DNA of 64,000 nucleotides from an uncultured Alphaproteobacteria bacterium (GCA_902615745.1 CACMQB010000004.1:62001-126000); one strand, 5' to 3'. Positions 35,674 through 44,958 are shown, counted from the first letter of the stretch. The notes: a model not told the origin generated them from the sequence alone. Translations and numbers: made by a program.

Positions 35674-36438
35674 TTAATCATTAAATGCAATGATATTAAG
35701 CATTCTTCCAGTATCTCTAAATTTTTGTGATTCCCTTCGATGGCTAAAAAAAATTTTCTTATTTGAGAAGGTATCTTTGTTAATATTATATATATTTTTA
35801 ATACCCAATTCCTCGAATTGATAGTTAATCAATCTTCTTAAATTAAATAAATCTTTGTCTTTATTTTTATATTTGAAGAAAATAGAGTATTTTTTATTTT
35901 TGCTTATAAACTTACTTTTAAAGTCTTTTGATACTTCAAAGTTTTTAAAGCTCAAACAAGGGCCAATAAGAACCACAATATTGTTTTTAATTATTTTTTG
36001 TTTAACAAAATATTCTATAGCTTTAGCAGCTATATTTTTTAATGCCCCTTTCCAACCTGAATGAAGAGCGCAAATATATTTTTTATTTTTATCAAAAATA
36101 AAAATTGGACAACAATCTGCAGTTAAAACCCCTAAAGCTATTTGCTTATTATCTGTAATTAACCCATCTCCTGAATATTTTTTTCCTATATTTTTTCTAT
36201 TAATTTCTACAATCTTATTGGAGTGTATTTGACTAATAAATTTAATTTTTTTTTTAATATTTAAATTATTTAGACAAATATTAATATTTTTATTTACATT
36301 TACTTTAGTATCTTTGCGGTTTAAGCTACAGTTTAATGAAAAGTTTTCTTTTTTAGATACTCCACCATTTCTAGTAAAAAAACCAGCTTTAACAAAAGGT
36401 TTAATTTTTACATGTGTAAAATAATTTTTAGTAATCAT
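35674..36438 (-). CDS. pgeF: Laccase-domain purine nucleoside phosphorylase / peptidoglycan editing factor (YfiH)
   Basis: The 254 residues hold the YfiH zinc/copper site: ALGVLTADCCPIFIFD, CALHSGWKGALKNIA and FFSHRRESQKFRDTGRML. In other bacteria the family cleaves purine nucleosides or edits muropeptide precursors. Overlaps the MidA-like gene by four bases. The base composition of 35.7-38.3 kb is especially Lys/Asn/Ile-biased. Confidence 0.9.
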   Translation of the reverse strand: MITKNYFTHVKIKPFVKAGFFTRNGGVSKKENFSLNCSLNRKDTKVNVNKNINICLNNLNIKKKIKFISQIHSNKIVEINRKNIGKKYSGDGLITDNKQIALGVLTADCCPIFIFDKNKKYICALHSGWKGALKNIAAKAIEYFVKQKIIKNNIVVLIGPCLSFKNFEVSKDFKSKFISKNKKYSIFFKYKNKDKDLFNLRRLINYQFEELGIKNIYNINKDTFSNKKIFFSHRRESQKFRDTGRMLNIIAFND

Positions 36439-37487
36439 AAATTAGAAACAACAAGACACTTAAATAATTTTCCCATCCTATCACTATTAATTAATCTATC
36501 TACTTCATCATTTATTAAATTTTTCTTTAAATTTGAATTTTTATTTAACAATTTTTTCTTACGTTCTAAGATTCCATATTTTATTAAAAAATCTCTTTGT
36601 GAAATAAATTCGTTAATTTTTAATTTGTTTTGTTTTGCTATTTCAATTAATTCTTTAAAATTTACATGACTTGAAATGTCCTGTTGGCCTAAATTATCAA
36701 ATATACTTGTTTTTTTATGATTATATATTGCCTGTAATGTGAAGTTTTTTATTTTTTCATTATATCCATAATCAATTAAAATACATATACCTCTATTTTT
36801 TTTTAGATATTTACAAATTTGCTCAAAGTATTTGTTTCTTGGATAAGAAACTTCATAAATTTTTTGTTTTTTATATTTATTTAAATAATCTAATATTTTT
36901 TTACTAATTACTCTTTTATTTATAGAATAATATTTACTTTCTTTTTCATTAAATTTTACATATCTTTCAAACCATTGATTATTATTATTTAAAAATTGCC
37001 TTACAGGAAAACAGTCAAAAAATTCATTTGAATATATAATTGAAGGTAGTTTAGATCTGAAATTTAAAGTCTTAGACCATCTAATTTTTGATTTTCCAAA
37101 ATAATTTAAATTTTTTTCTTGTATTTTTCTTAATTCTTTATTTATTTCTATTAAATTCACATGAGCATTTTCAAAAAAATTTGGAAGTATCTTTGCGGTT
37201 CTTTCGATATCTTTAAATAAGGTTCCATTACCTGGACCTAATTCAATTAAATTAAATTTTGAGTTAATTTTTTCTTTCCAATTATAAAGTAAATACACAC
37301 CAATAATTTCTCCAAACATTTGTGAAATCTCTGGAGATGTAATAAAGTCAAATTTTCTTCCTATAGGTTTCTTACTTAAGTAATAACCATTACTTGCGTA
37401 AAGTGCCAATTCAATAAATTTATCTAAACGAAAATTTTTTTTATTGTTAAGAAGTTTTATATTGTTAATTTTTGATTTGCCTAACAT
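36435..37487 (-). CDS. SAM-dependent methyltransferase, MidA/NDUFAF7 family
   Basis: A 350-residue class I methyltransferase. The SAM motif is NLIELGPGNGTLFKDIERT; SNEFFDCFPVRQFL, ILIDYGYNEKIKNFTLQAIY and HVNFKELIEIAK are family blocks. The human homologue methylates an arginine in a complex I subunit; a similar role in respiratory complex assembly is inferred. The start overlaps the lgt end by 23 bases. Confidence 0.88.
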   Translation of the reverse strand: MLGKSKINNIKLLNNKKNFRLDKFIELALYASNGYYLSKKPIGRKFDFITSPEISQMFGEIIGVYLLYNWKEKINSKFNLIELGPGNGTLFKDIERTAKILPNFFENAHVNLIEINKELRKIQEKNLNYFGKSKIRWSKTLNFRSKLPSIIYSNEFFDCFPVRQFLNNNNQWFERYVKFNEKESKYYSINKRVISKKILDYLNKYKKQKIYEVSYPRNKYFEQICKYLKKNRGICILIDYGYNEKIKNFTLQAIYNHKKTSIFDNLGQQDISSHVNFKELIEIAKQNKLKINEFISQRDFLIKYGILERKKKLLNKNSNLKKNLINDEVDRLINSDRMGKLFKCLVVSNL

Positions 37488-38256
37488 TTTGAATTATCAA
37501 TATTCCGAAAATAAAAAAAGGTATACATAGTATTTGACCCATTGAAATAAAATTAAAAAACAATCCTAGGTGCAAATCTGGTTCTCTGATGTATTCTATT
37601 AAAAATCTAAATATGGAGTAAAATACTAAAAATAGACCGCTAATTACTCCATAAATTTTGTATTTTTTTATCCTATAAAAATAGATTAATAGTATGAGAA
37701 ATAAAATAATTCCCTCAAGAATAGCTTCATATATTTGTGAAGGATGTCTTGGTATATTATCTATTGATGGATAAATAACTGATATATAAAAATCGGTTGG
37801 TCTACCTATTAGCTCTGTATTAATAAAGTTTGCAATTCTTCCTAAGAATAATCCAATAGGAGCAACAATTGAAACTAAATCAGATAGGTAGAAAAAACTT
37901 TTTCCATTAATTTTTGCAAATATTAAGGTACTTATGATTATACCCGTCAACCCACCATGAAATGACATACCTCCATTCCAAATTTCAAATAGGTAAAAAG
38001 GATTATTTAAAAATACATTAAATTGATAAAAAATAACATAACCTGTTCGTCCTCCAATAATTACACCTAATACTGCCCAAATAAGAAAGCTATCTATATT
38101 TTTATTACTGTATTGATTTCCATAAATTGCATTTAATCTTTTAATAATATAAATTCCTAATAGAAAACCCAAGATATATGCTAAACTGTACCATCTTATC
38201 TCAATGAAACCGATAGATAAGATGACAGGATCTATTGATGGTTGAATAAAATTCAT
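37465..38256 (-). CDS. lgt: Prolipoprotein diacylglyceryl transferase
   Basis: Transfers diacylglycerol to the lipobox cysteine of lipoproteins. The 263-residue membrane protein has the Lgt signature GLFLGRIANFINTELIGRPT, GMSFHGGLTGIII and HPSQIYEAILEGIILF. The lgt-MidA-pgeF order is widely conserved in alphaproteobacteria. Divergent from the UbiK-like gene. Confidence 0.96.
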   Translation of the reverse strand: MNFIQPSIDPVILSIGFIEIRWYSLAYILGFLLGIYIIKRLNAIYGNQYSNKNIDSFLIWAVLGVIIGGRTGYVIFYQFNVFLNNPFYLFEIWNGGMSFHGGLTGIIISTLIFAKINGKSFFYLSDLVSIVAPIGLFLGRIANFINTELIGRPTDFYISVIYPSIDNIPRHPSQIYEAILEGIILFLILLIYFYRIKKYKIYGVISGLFLVFYSIFRFLIEYIREPDLHLGLFFNFISMGQILCIPFFIFGILIIQNVRQIKN

Positions 38257-38279
38257 TTATCTATATTTAATATTATAGC

Positions 38280-38570
38280 ATGGTTGATAGAAACAAAATA
38301 CTTTCCGATTTATCAAAATTTGCAGTTGATGCTATGAGCACTTTTTCAGGTGTTAAAGAAGAGATTGAAACAATTGTATCTTTAAGAGTTAACAAAATAA
38401 TAAAAAAAATGAATCTTGTTAAAAAAGATGAATTTGATGTTCTGAAAAAAATGGTGCAAAAAGTAATAATAGAAAATGAAAAATTAAAAAAAACATCTTC
38501 AAGATCACTAAAATCTAAGAAAAAAACAGTTAAAAAGAAAAAAACTCTTAAAAAGAAATCAAAAAGGTAG
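38280..38570 (+). CDS. UbiK/BMFP-type accessory protein with long basic tail
   Basis: A 96-residue protein. Residues 5-70 follow the UbiK (YqiC, membrane-fusogenic) pattern: ILSDLSKFAVDAMSTFSGVK, then a coiled-coil ending LVKKDEFDVLKKMVQKVIIE. The last 27 residues are a Lys/Ser-rich tail (LKSKKKTVKKKKTLKKKSKR). UbiK aids aerobic ubiquinone synthesis; the basic tail could contact membranes or nucleic acid. Divergent from lgt, 23 bases apart. Confidence 0.78.
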   Translation: MVDRNKILSDLSKFAVDAMSTFSGVKEEIETIVSLRVNKIIKKMNLVKKDEFDVLKKMVQKVIIENEKLKKTSSRSLKSKKKTVKKKKTLKKKSKR

Positions 38571-38600
38571 GAATCCTCAACTAATTCACATTTTTTATAG

Positions 38601-38617
38601 ATTTTGCCTTGCAAAAT
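38601..38617 (+). terminator. Weak hairpin after the UbiK-like gene
   Basis: ATTTTGC and GCAAAAT pair around a CTT loop, 30 bases after the stop at 38570. No T tract follows, so it may be a terminator or an operator for the YbjN gene starting 61 bases further on. No other feature is seen in this 108-base gap. Confidence 0.25.
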
Positions 38618-38678
38618 ACGAGTCAAATTTAGTAATCAAGATATAGTACTAATTATGTGTGCCATTACTATATAGTGT

Positions 38679-39167
38679 ATGGAAAATGAGAATATATTGT
38701 TGAATCCCATAGATATCATTGAAGATGTTATTCATCAAAAAAAATGGAATTTTAGTAGAGCTGCTGACCATGAATTGGTTGCTGAGATAGCATCCCATTG
38801 GTGCGCTTACAGATTATATTTTACATGGTCTGAAAATATTAATGCGCTAAGTTTTTCAATAACTTTTGATATTAAGTTTCCTGAAACTAAACTCAATAAG
38901 GCATATGAACTACTAGGACTTATAAATGAGAACTTATGGATTGGGCATTTTGATATAACAAGTAAAAATGGTATACCAGCTTTTAGACATACTTTATTAT
39001 CAAATAATTCAACAGAAACATTGCACAAAAAATTTGAGGATCTTGTTGATATAGGAATTTATGAATGTGAAAAATTTTATCCAAGTTTTCAGCAGGTTCT
39101 CTTTGATGATATCCCTCCTAAAGAAGCTATAAAATTTTCTAATTTTGAGGTTATTGGTAGAGCTTAA
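38679..39167 (+). CDS. YbjN domain-containing protein
   Basis: A 162-residue member of the YbjN family, which share a type III secretion chaperone-like fold. Recognisable blocks are WNFSRAADHELVAEI, YRLYFTWSENINALSFSITF, LINENLWIGHFDI and GIPAFRHTLL. Function is not settled; Escherichia YbjN affects stress and motility regulation. In alphaproteobacteria this gene is routinely just upstream of proC, as here (32 bases). Confidence 0.83.
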   Translation: MENENILLNPIDIIEDVIHQKKWNFSRAADHELVAEIASHWCAYRLYFTWSENINALSFSITFDIKFPETKLNKAYELLGLINENLWIGHFDITSKNGIPAFRHTLLSNNSTETLHKKFEDLVDIGIYECEKFYPSFQQVLFDDIPPKEAIKFSNFEVIGRA

Positions 39168-39199
39168 TTTTTTTTATAAAACTGCTATATTATAAATAG

Positions 39200-40015
39200 A
39201 TGAAAAATATCTTATTAATTGGATGTGGTCACATGGGTGGATCTTTAATGTCTGGATGGTCTCAATCTAAGAATTACACCATCAGTGTTATAGATAAAAA
39301 AAAATATGCAATTTTAAAAAAAAAAAATAGAAATAAAAAAATAAAATTTTTTAAATCAATTGATGATATCAATAATCAAAATAATCTTGATTATATAATA
39401 TTTGCAACTCGACCTCTTGAATTAACAAATGTTTTTAAAGAATTAAAAAATGTAAATTTTAACAAAAAATCTATAGCAATAAGTGTAATAGCTGGCAAAA
39501 AAACAGAAATTTTTAAAAATAATTTATTAAATATTAACAAAATTGTAAGAGTTATGCCAAACATGCCTGCATTAATAGGAGAGGGTGTTCATTGCATCTA
39601 TACGAATAAATCTATTAATAAAAAAGAAATTAAAGAAATTGATAAATTATTCTCTTTGAGCGGCAAAACTCTTTTTTTTAATAGTGAAGCTTTTATAGAT
39701 AAAGCAACCGCTGTATCAGGGAGTGGTCCGGGTTTTATATTTCAATTAATTGATATTATGGAAAAATCTGCAATTAATTTAGGTTTATCAAAAAACACAG
39801 CTAAAATTTTAATTAATGAAACTTTTAGAGGTACTATAAATCTATTAAACTCAAATAATATTTCTGCTGAAAAAATGGTTGAAATTGTTGCAACTAGAGG
39901 AGGTACAACCGAAGCAGGAATAAAGAAAATGAAAATAAATAAGGTTGATAATATTTTTAATCAAGTTTTTAAGGCAGCATACACAAGAGCAAAACAACAA
40001 GGTAATGGTAAGTGA
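39200..40015 (+). CDS. proC: Pyrroline-5-carboxylate reductase
   Basis: Final step of proline synthesis, NAD(P)H-dependent. The 271 residues contain ILLIGCGHMGGSLMSGW, RVMPNMPALIGEGV, AVSGSGPGFIFQLIDIMEK and the signature VEIVATRGGTTEAGIKKM. The stop overlaps the start of the TetR-like gene (GTGA/ATGA-type four-base coupling). Confidence 0.95.
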   Translation: MKNILLIGCGHMGGSLMSGWSQSKNYTISVIDKKKYAILKKKNRNKKIKFFKSIDDINNQNNLDYIIFATRPLELTNVFKELKNVNFNKKSIAISVIAGKKTEIFKNNLLNINKIVRVMPNMPALIGEGVHCIYTNKSINKKEIKEIDKLFSLSGKTLFFNSEAFIDKATAVSGSGPGFIFQLIDIMEKSAINLGLSKNTAKILINETFRGTINLLNSNNISAEKMVEIVATRGGTTEAGIKKMKINKVDNIFNQVFKAAYTRAKQQGNGK

Positions 40016-40548
40016 ATCAAAATAAAATATCTCTTGCAAAAAAAACTTTACAATATTTAGAGAAAAAAAAATTAAGAGACATAAATCTTAAAAATTTTTT
40101 AGCTAATAGTAAAGTGCCAAATATGAATAATAAAATTGATTTAATTTTAAATATTAATGACTTCTTTGATTTTCAATTAAAAAAAAATCTAGTTAATATA
40201 GAAAAGTCATCAAAGAGAGATATGTTATTTGAAATTATGATGGCACGTTATGATATATTGAATGAATATAGACCCTCTGTAAAAAATATAATTAATTATT
40301 TTATGTCTAGACCTCAAGGAGTATTGAAACTTATTCCTAAATTAATTGAGAGTAAAATTTTAATTGCTACTTTTGCAAATATTAATCCTAGTGGTATTCA
40401 GGGTGTTATAAAAATAAAAATTATTTTTGTGCTTTATTATATAACCCTATTTACTTGGCTTAATGATGAAAATGAAAGTTTAGAAAAAACTATGAGTGTC
40501 TTAGATAAATATCTAAACAATATTGAAAAATTTGTAAAATTTTCATGA
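40012..40548 (+). CDS. TetR-like/COQ9-like helical protein
   Basis: A 178-residue all-helical protein. The C-terminal two-thirds (KRDMLFEIMMARYDILNEYR, SVKNIINYFM, LYYITLFTWLNDENESLEKT) match a family found next to proC in alphaproteobacteria and annotated as TetR regulators. The N-terminal helices are poor as a helix-turn-helix (KKTLQYLEKKKLRDINLKNF), so DNA binding is doubtful; a COQ9-like lipid-binding role is another option. It begins GTG at 40012. Coupled to proC and to the next gene. Confidence 0.6.
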   Translation: MNQNKISLAKKTLQYLEKKKLRDINLKNFLANSKVPNMNNKIDLILNINDFFDFQLKKNLVNIEKSSKRDMLFEIMMARYDILNEYRPSVKNIINYFMSRPQGVLKLIPKLIESKILIATFANINPSGIQGVIKIKIIFVLYYITLFTWLNDENESLEKTMSVLDKYLNNIEKFVKFS

Positions 40549-40892
40549 GCTCTCAAAATTTTATACATTACAAAGAGTTTGAAAATGTAGATATAAGAAT
40601 AGGAACAGTAATTGAAGCTTATGAATATAATGAACTTAAAAAACCATCCATAATTTTGAAAATAGATTTTGGAGAAAAAATTGGTATTAAAAAAACTTCT
40701 GCACAATTACAAAAATATTATAAAAGTGATGAATTAATTAATAAGCAAGTTATTGCTGTTGTAAACTTTGAGCCTAAACAAATTGGTAAAATTATTTCAG
40801 AAGTATTAGTTCTTGGTGTGCCAGATTTAGAAAACGAACCAGTTTTATTGTCTCCAGATAAACCAGTAAATAATGGGGGTAAATTATTTTAA
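40545..40892 (+). CDS. tRNA-binding OB-fold protein (CsaA-like)
   Basis: A 115-residue EMAP/tRNA-binding domain protein. The fold markers are FENVDIRIGTVIEAYEY, PSIILKIDFGEKIGIKKTSA and QVIAVVNFEPKQIGKIISEV with a closing VLVLGVPD. Such stand-alone domains resemble the C-terminus of MetRS and CsaA, proposed as tRNA-binding or chaperone proteins. Overlaps the preceding gene by four bases. Confidence 0.85.
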   Translation: MSSQNFIHYKEFENVDIRIGTVIEAYEYNELKKPSIILKIDFGEKIGIKKTSAQLQKYYKSDELINKQVIAVVNFEPKQIGKIISEVLVLGVPDLENEPVLLSPDKPVNNGGKLF

Positions 40893-40894
40893 AA

Positions 40895-42187
40895 TCAAAG
40901 AGGAAGTAAAACTTTAAGTTGAAGACCCCCTAGATTTGACTTAGATAATTTAACATCACCTCCGTGTGATCTAATAATATCTCTAGTAATAGTTAATCCT
41001 AAACCGCTTTCTCCTTTAAGTTTGTTCCTGGAGGGATCTAAAGTAAAAAATGGTTTAAATACATCTTCATATTTATCTCTTGGTATACCTTCACCATCAT
41101 CGTTAAATTCAACGACACAGTCTTTTTCATTTGTATAAAGAATTATTTCAATTTGTTTTGCATATCTTTTTGAATTATCAATTATGTTATTGAACGCTCT
41201 TTTAAGTTGGATCTGTCTTCCAGAAGTTTGAATAGTATTTTTCTCTTTAATAGTTAACTCAACACCATTTTTTTCAACTGTTTTTACAATATCACCAATT
41301 AATTCATTTATTATAATTGTTTCTATTGGTTCAGGTGATTCTGTTTTTACAAAACTAACATAACTATCTAACATTGAAGTCATTTCATTAACATCTACTT
41401 CTAGTTCAGATTTTGCTTTCTCATCTTTCATCAATGAAATTTGCAATTTCATCCTTGTTAAAGGAGTTCTAAGATCATGGCTAACACCAGCAAGCATTTC
41501 TGTTCTTTGCTTTAAAAATCTTTTAATTCTAGTTCTCATCTGATTGAAAGCATTGGCCGTTTGCCTTATTTCATATGCGCCTGCAGTCTTAATATCTGGA
41601 GCATCTAAACCTCTTCCAAATGTCTCAGCAATTATCGCCAGTCTTTTTAAAGGTCTTAATTGTCTACTCATTAAAAAGTAAGACATAAAAAAAAGAATGA
41701 TAGAAGCAAAAATCATCCAAAGTAAAAAGACAAAGGCAGATTCACTATATAGCCTGTCTTTATCAACATTAATTTCTAAAATATCATTATCAATCTGAAT
41801 ATATATTAAAACACCTTCTTCAAGATTAGACAAATCATAATCAAACTTTTTTTTTAAATTACTTAAGGATTGATTTAATCTATTAGATAATATTCCTGAA
41901 TTTAAACTAAATTTTGAAGCCAATAATTGTTTATCATTAATAATATTGATTTTCATTTTGAAATCCTGATTAGCTATATTAACTGCATTATCAGTAAGAT
42001 CATTATTTATTAATTTTACTAGAACATTGATATCTGCAGCCACAGACTCTGTTAATCTTTTAGAAATAATACTCCATGAAGTTTGATAAAAAACGAAAGA
42101 AGTAAGTAGAACTATAATAATTATAGGTACAAAGATGATAATTATTGATCTTCCGATTAGTGTAGAAGGTATTATTTTTTTAATCAT
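40895..42187 (-). CDS. Sensor histidine kinase, EnvZ-like
   Basis: Inner-membrane kinase of 430 residues. TM1 about 12-30, a periplasmic domain about 33-140, TM2 about 147-167, HAMP (RQLRPLKRLAIIAETFGRG), the phosphoacceptor in GVSHDLRTPLTRMKLQI, N box FNNIIDNSKRYA, G1 VEFNDDGEGIP and G2 GLGLTITRDIIRSHGG. Partner of the adjacent response regulator (one-base overlap). The signal is unknown. Confidence 0.92.
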   Translation of the reverse strand: MIKKIIPSTLIGRSIIIIFVPIIIIVLLTSFVFYQTSWSIISKRLTESVAADINVLVKLINNDLTDNAVNIANQDFKMKINIINDKQLLASKFSLNSGILSNRLNQSLSNLKKKFDYDLSNLEEGVLIYIQIDNDILEINVDKDRLYSESAFVFLLWMIFASIILFFMSYFLMSRQLRPLKRLAIIAETFGRGLDAPDIKTAGAYEIRQTANAFNQMRTRIKRFLKQRTEMLAGVSHDLRTPLTRMKLQISLMKDEKAKSELEVDVNEMTSMLDSYVSFVKTESPEPIETIIINELIGDIVKTVEKNGVELTIKEKNTIQTSGRQIQLKRAFNNIIDNSKRYAKQIEIILYTNEKDCVVEFNDDGEGIPRDKYEDVFKPFFTLDPSRNKLKGESGLGLTITRDIIRSHGGDVKLSKSNLGGLQLKVLLPL

Positions 42188-42867
42188 TAAATTTCATTAC
42201 AAATTAATTTATATCCTTTACCTCTAATAGTTTTAATAAATTGAGGTTGTTTTGCATTTGTTTCAATTTTTTGTCTTAAACGCGTAACTTGCACATCAAC
42301 TTTTCTAAGTTCAGTTTCATCAAATTCTTGGTCTGCTAGCTCTTCTCTTAAGACTATATCATTTCTTTTATTAATTAATTTTACAAGTAAATTATTTTCT
42401 CCTTCTGTTAAATAAATTAATCTATCATTTTTTTGTAATTTAAAATTAGATGTGTCAAAAGTAAAATCTCCAAAAGAAATCTTAATTTTTTTATTTTTAA
42501 GGTTTTCAAATAAATCTAATAAATTTTTAATCCTTAAGAATAATTCTTCTGGTTCAAATGGTTTAGATAAATAATCATCAGCACCAATTTTTAATCCATC
42601 AATTTTATCTTTGTCCTCTCCCATTGCTGTAAGCATAATTACGGGCGTATTAGAAAATTGTTTTACATGCTCAATAAGCTCTATACCATCTCCACTTGGC
42701 ATCATTCTATCAAGAATAATTAAATCAAACAAAATAAGAGACAAAATTTCTTTCGCTTCATTATAATCCTCACTTTGATAAACTTGTAAATTTTTTTCTG
42801 TTAAATAATCTTTTAGCAGTTCTCGCAATCTCTTATCATCATCAACAATTAAGATATTTTTATTCAT
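42187..42867 (-). CDS. petR: OmpR-family response regulator, PetR-like
   Basis: A 226-residue regulator with receiver domain (acidic pocket VDDD at 8-11; phosphoacceptor Asp in LIILDRMMPSGDG, about residue 53; TAMGE; KPFEPEELFLRI) and a C-terminal winged helix (VDVQVTRLRQKIE and IRGKGYKLI). In Rhodobacter, PetR with the MarR-type PetP is needed for bc1 synthesis. The MarR gene, this gene and the kinase lie in one operon, so PetR identity is a good inference, with petABC about 11 kb away as a candidate target. Confidence 0.85.
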   Translation of the reverse strand: MNKNILIVDDDKRLRELLKDYLTEKNLQVYQSEDYNEAKEILSLILFDLIILDRMMPSGDGIELIEHVKQFSNTPVIMLTAMGEDKDKIDGLKIGADDYLSKPFEPEELFLRIKNLLDLFENLKNKKIKISFGDFTFDTSNFKLQKNDRLIYLTEGENNLLVKLINKRNDIVLREELADQEFDETELRKVDVQVTRLRQKIETNAKQPQFIKTIRGKGYKLICNEI

Positions 42868-42869
42868 TA

Positions 42870-43355
42870 TTATCTATTTATTTCATCAAACTTTTCTTTA
42901 TTTTCATCATTGACCATCTCATATAATATTTTTTTAAAACCGTTTATATCCATCTCATTAAATTTTAACAAAACATTGCGTATTTTTTTTATTTGAATCT
43001 CAGATAATCTTTGCTCTAATTCTTGACCTTTTTTTGAAAGTATTAATTTTTTAGTACGCTTATCTTCACCAACAGATAATATAATATATTTCTCGTTTAC
43101 AAGTTGATTCAATACTCTAGACAAACTTTGTTTAGTTATTTTTAATATTGAAAGTAGTTCTTTAATTGTAAGATTTTTTTGTTTTCCAACAAAATATATC
43201 ACTCGGTGATGTGCTCTACCAAAATTTATTTTTTCCAAAACTTTATCGGGACCTTCTGTAAAATCTCTATAAGAGAAAAATAATAGCTCAATAATCTTTC
43301 TAATTTCGCTCTCATTTAAAAAAAGAGGTGTTAACAACTTATTTAGGTCAGCCAT
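42870..43355 (-). CDS. petP: MarR-family regulator, PetP-like
   Basis: A 161-residue winged-helix protein: NLTIKELLSILKITKQSLSR (HTH), VLNQLVNEKYIILSVGEDKR and TKKLILSKKGQELEQ (wing). Family order MarR-response regulator-kinase matches PetP-PetR loci of alphaproteobacteria. Divergent from ilvE, with an inverted repeat between them. PetP assignment rests on context. Confidence 0.78.
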   Translation of the reverse strand: MADLNKLLTPLFLNESEIRKIIELLFFSYRDFTEGPDKVLEKINFGRAHHRVIYFVGKQKNLTIKELLSILKITKQSLSRVLNQLVNEKYIILSVGEDKRTKKLILSKKGQELEQRLSEIQIKKIRNVLLKFNEMDINGFKKILYEMVNDENKEKFDEINR

Positions 43356-43387
43356 ATTGACTTAATTATGCATCACTGATAGTCAAT
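43356..43387. promoter_or_regulatory. ATTGACT...AGTCAAT inverted repeat between petP and ilvE
   Basis: Seven-base arms at 43356-43362 and 43381-43387 separated by 18 bases, in a 59-base divergent promoter region. MarR-type proteins bind such symmetric sites, so autoregulation by the PetP-like protein is plausible. TTGACT could alternatively be a -35 box. Confidence 0.3.
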
Positions 43388-43414
43388 TGTCATTAAAAAA
43401 AGTAAATAAAGAAT

Positions 43415-44299
43415 ATGCTTAAATCATTTGAAAATAGAGATGGATGGATCTGGATGAATGGTAAAATAATTCCATGGCAGGATGCTAATTCCCATATAAT
43501 CTCGCAAGGTCTTCATTATGCGAGCGCAGTTTTTGAAGGGGAAAGGGCATATAATGGAAAGATTTTTAAATCAGAGGAGCATACAAAAAGGTTTTTTAAA
43601 TCTGCTGAAATAATTGGAATGGAAATTCCTTTTTCACATGATCAAATTAATAGAGCAAAATACGAACTTATCGATAAAATGAATTATAAAAATTGTTATG
43701 TAAGACCACTTGCTTGGAGAGGTGGAGATCAAATGGGGTTATCAACAGGTAAATCAAATATCAATGTAGCTATAGCTGTTTGGGATGACTGGGCAACTTA
43801 TTTTAAAATTGAAGATCAAAAAGCAGGTTTGAAACTAATTACATCTCCTTGGAAAAGACCTGCGCCAGATACTGCTCCATATGAAGCTAAAGCTTCTGGG
43901 CCCTATATTATTTGTACTCTGTCAAAAGAATTTGCAGAAAAAAAAGGCTATCACGATGCATTGATGCTAGATTATAGAGGCTATGTTGCTGAAGGTACGG
44001 GAGCAAATATTTTTTTTATTAAGGATAACAATATCCATACACCTATTCCAGATTGTTTTCTTAATGGGATTACACGTCAAACAGTTATTGAAATGGCAAC
44101 AAATCAAGGTTTTGAAATTACAGAAAAGCATTTGATGCCTGATGAAATTGGAAATTATGATGAAGCTTTTTTAACGGGAACTGCTGCAGAAATTACCCCT
44201 ATTAAATCTATTGATGATTTTAAATATAATACAGGAGATAATACTACTACTTTTAAATTTATGAATGATTTTAGCAATATGGTTAAAAACACTAGCTAG
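43415..44299 (+). CDS. ilvE: Branched-chain amino acid aminotransferase
   Basis: PLP class IV transaminase of 294 residues. HYASAVFEGERAYNG, YVRPLAWRGGDQMGLS, the lysine in PYEAKASGPYIICTLSKEFA, VAEGTGANIFFIKD and FLTGTAAEITPI are the expected blocks. It interconverts Leu/Ile/Val and keto acids. Its last eight bases overlap convergent moaE. Confidence 0.93.
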   Translation: MLKSFENRDGWIWMNGKIIPWQDANSHIISQGLHYASAVFEGERAYNGKIFKSEEHTKRFFKSAEIIGMEIPFSHDQINRAKYELIDKMNYKNCYVRPLAWRGGDQMGLSTGKSNINVAIAVWDDWATYFKIEDQKAGLKLITSPWKRPAPDTAPYEAKASGPYIICTLSKEFAEKKGYHDALMLDYRGYVAEGTGANIFFIKDNNIHTPIPDCFLNGITRQTVIEMATNQGFEITEKHLMPDEIGNYDEAFLTGTAAEITPIKSIDDFKYNTGDNTTTFKFMNDFSNMVKNTS

Positions 44300-44708
44300 A
44301 ATTTTCTAACCATTTATCACCTTTATAATAAAATTCATTTTTCCAAAATGGAGCGTCTTTTTTTAAATAATCTATAATAAACTCACAAGCTGCAAAACTA
44401 TCTTTTCTATGTTGTGAAAAACAACAAACTAGAACAATTTTTTCATTAACAATTAATTTTCCATATCTATGAATTACCAAAGTATCAATTAAACCCCATT
44501 TTTTACTCGCGTAATTTTCAATTTTCGATAATTCTTTGAATGCCATTTCTTCATAAACTTCTAAATTTAAATATTTAACATCTTTATTGTTATTTAAATC
44601 TCTCACATATCCAACAAAAGAAGTAAGAGCTCCTATGTCTGAATGATTATTTTTAATTTTTTCAATTTCTTCCTCTAAATCAAAATTTTTTTTTTGTATT
44701 TTTATCAT
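44292..44708 (-). CDS. moaE: Molybdopterin synthase catalytic subunit
   Basis: Large subunit, 138 residues, converts cyclic pyranopterin to molybdopterin with MoaD. Signature segments: IGALTSFVGYVRD, LVIHRYGKLIVNEKIVLVCC, HRKDSFAACEFIIDYLKKDA and APFWKNEFYYKGDKWLENS with the catalytic Lys. Shares one base with moaD. A molybdoenzyme must exist elsewhere in the genome. Confidence 0.95.
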   Translation of the reverse strand: MIKIQKKNFDLEEEIEKIKNNHSDIGALTSFVGYVRDLNNNKDVKYLNLEVYEEMAFKELSKIENYASKKWGLIDTLVIHRYGKLIVNEKIVLVCCFSQHRKDSFAACEFIIDYLKKDAPFWKNEFYYKGDKWLENSS

Positions 44709-44953
44709 TACCCACCACTAACTGGTGGAAAGATTGCAATTTCATCAATTGGTTTTAAATTTAAATTTTCTGAAACATATTCATGATTAACTGCAAATCT
44801 TAAAACATTTTGTAAAAAATGTTTTTGCAACTCAGGATATAAATTCTCTAAATATTTTTTTAATTCTTTTATAGTTTTAGGATGATTTATATCAATTATT
44901 TCTTCATCCTTATTAGTTATATCTTTAATCCAAGCAAAATATCGAATTCTCAT
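44708..44953 (-). CDS. moaD: Molybdopterin synthase sulfur carrier subunit
   Basis: An 81-residue ubiquitin-like protein. It starts MRIRYFAWIKDITNK and ends IAIFPPVSGG; the C-terminal Gly-Gly is the site of thiocarboxylation. Directly upstream of moaE and five bases from pgsA. Confidence 0.95.
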   Translation of the reverse strand: MRIRYFAWIKDITNKDEEIIDINHPKTIKELKKYLENLYPELQKHFLQNVLRFAVNHEYVSENLNLKPIDEIAIFPPVSGG

Positions 44954-44958
44954 ATTAT

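Noticed and set aside
38571-38678. Possible tRNA or small RNA in the gap before the YbjN gene
   Set aside because: No T-loop GGTTCGA-type sequence or cloverleaf; only a weak seven-pair hairpin.
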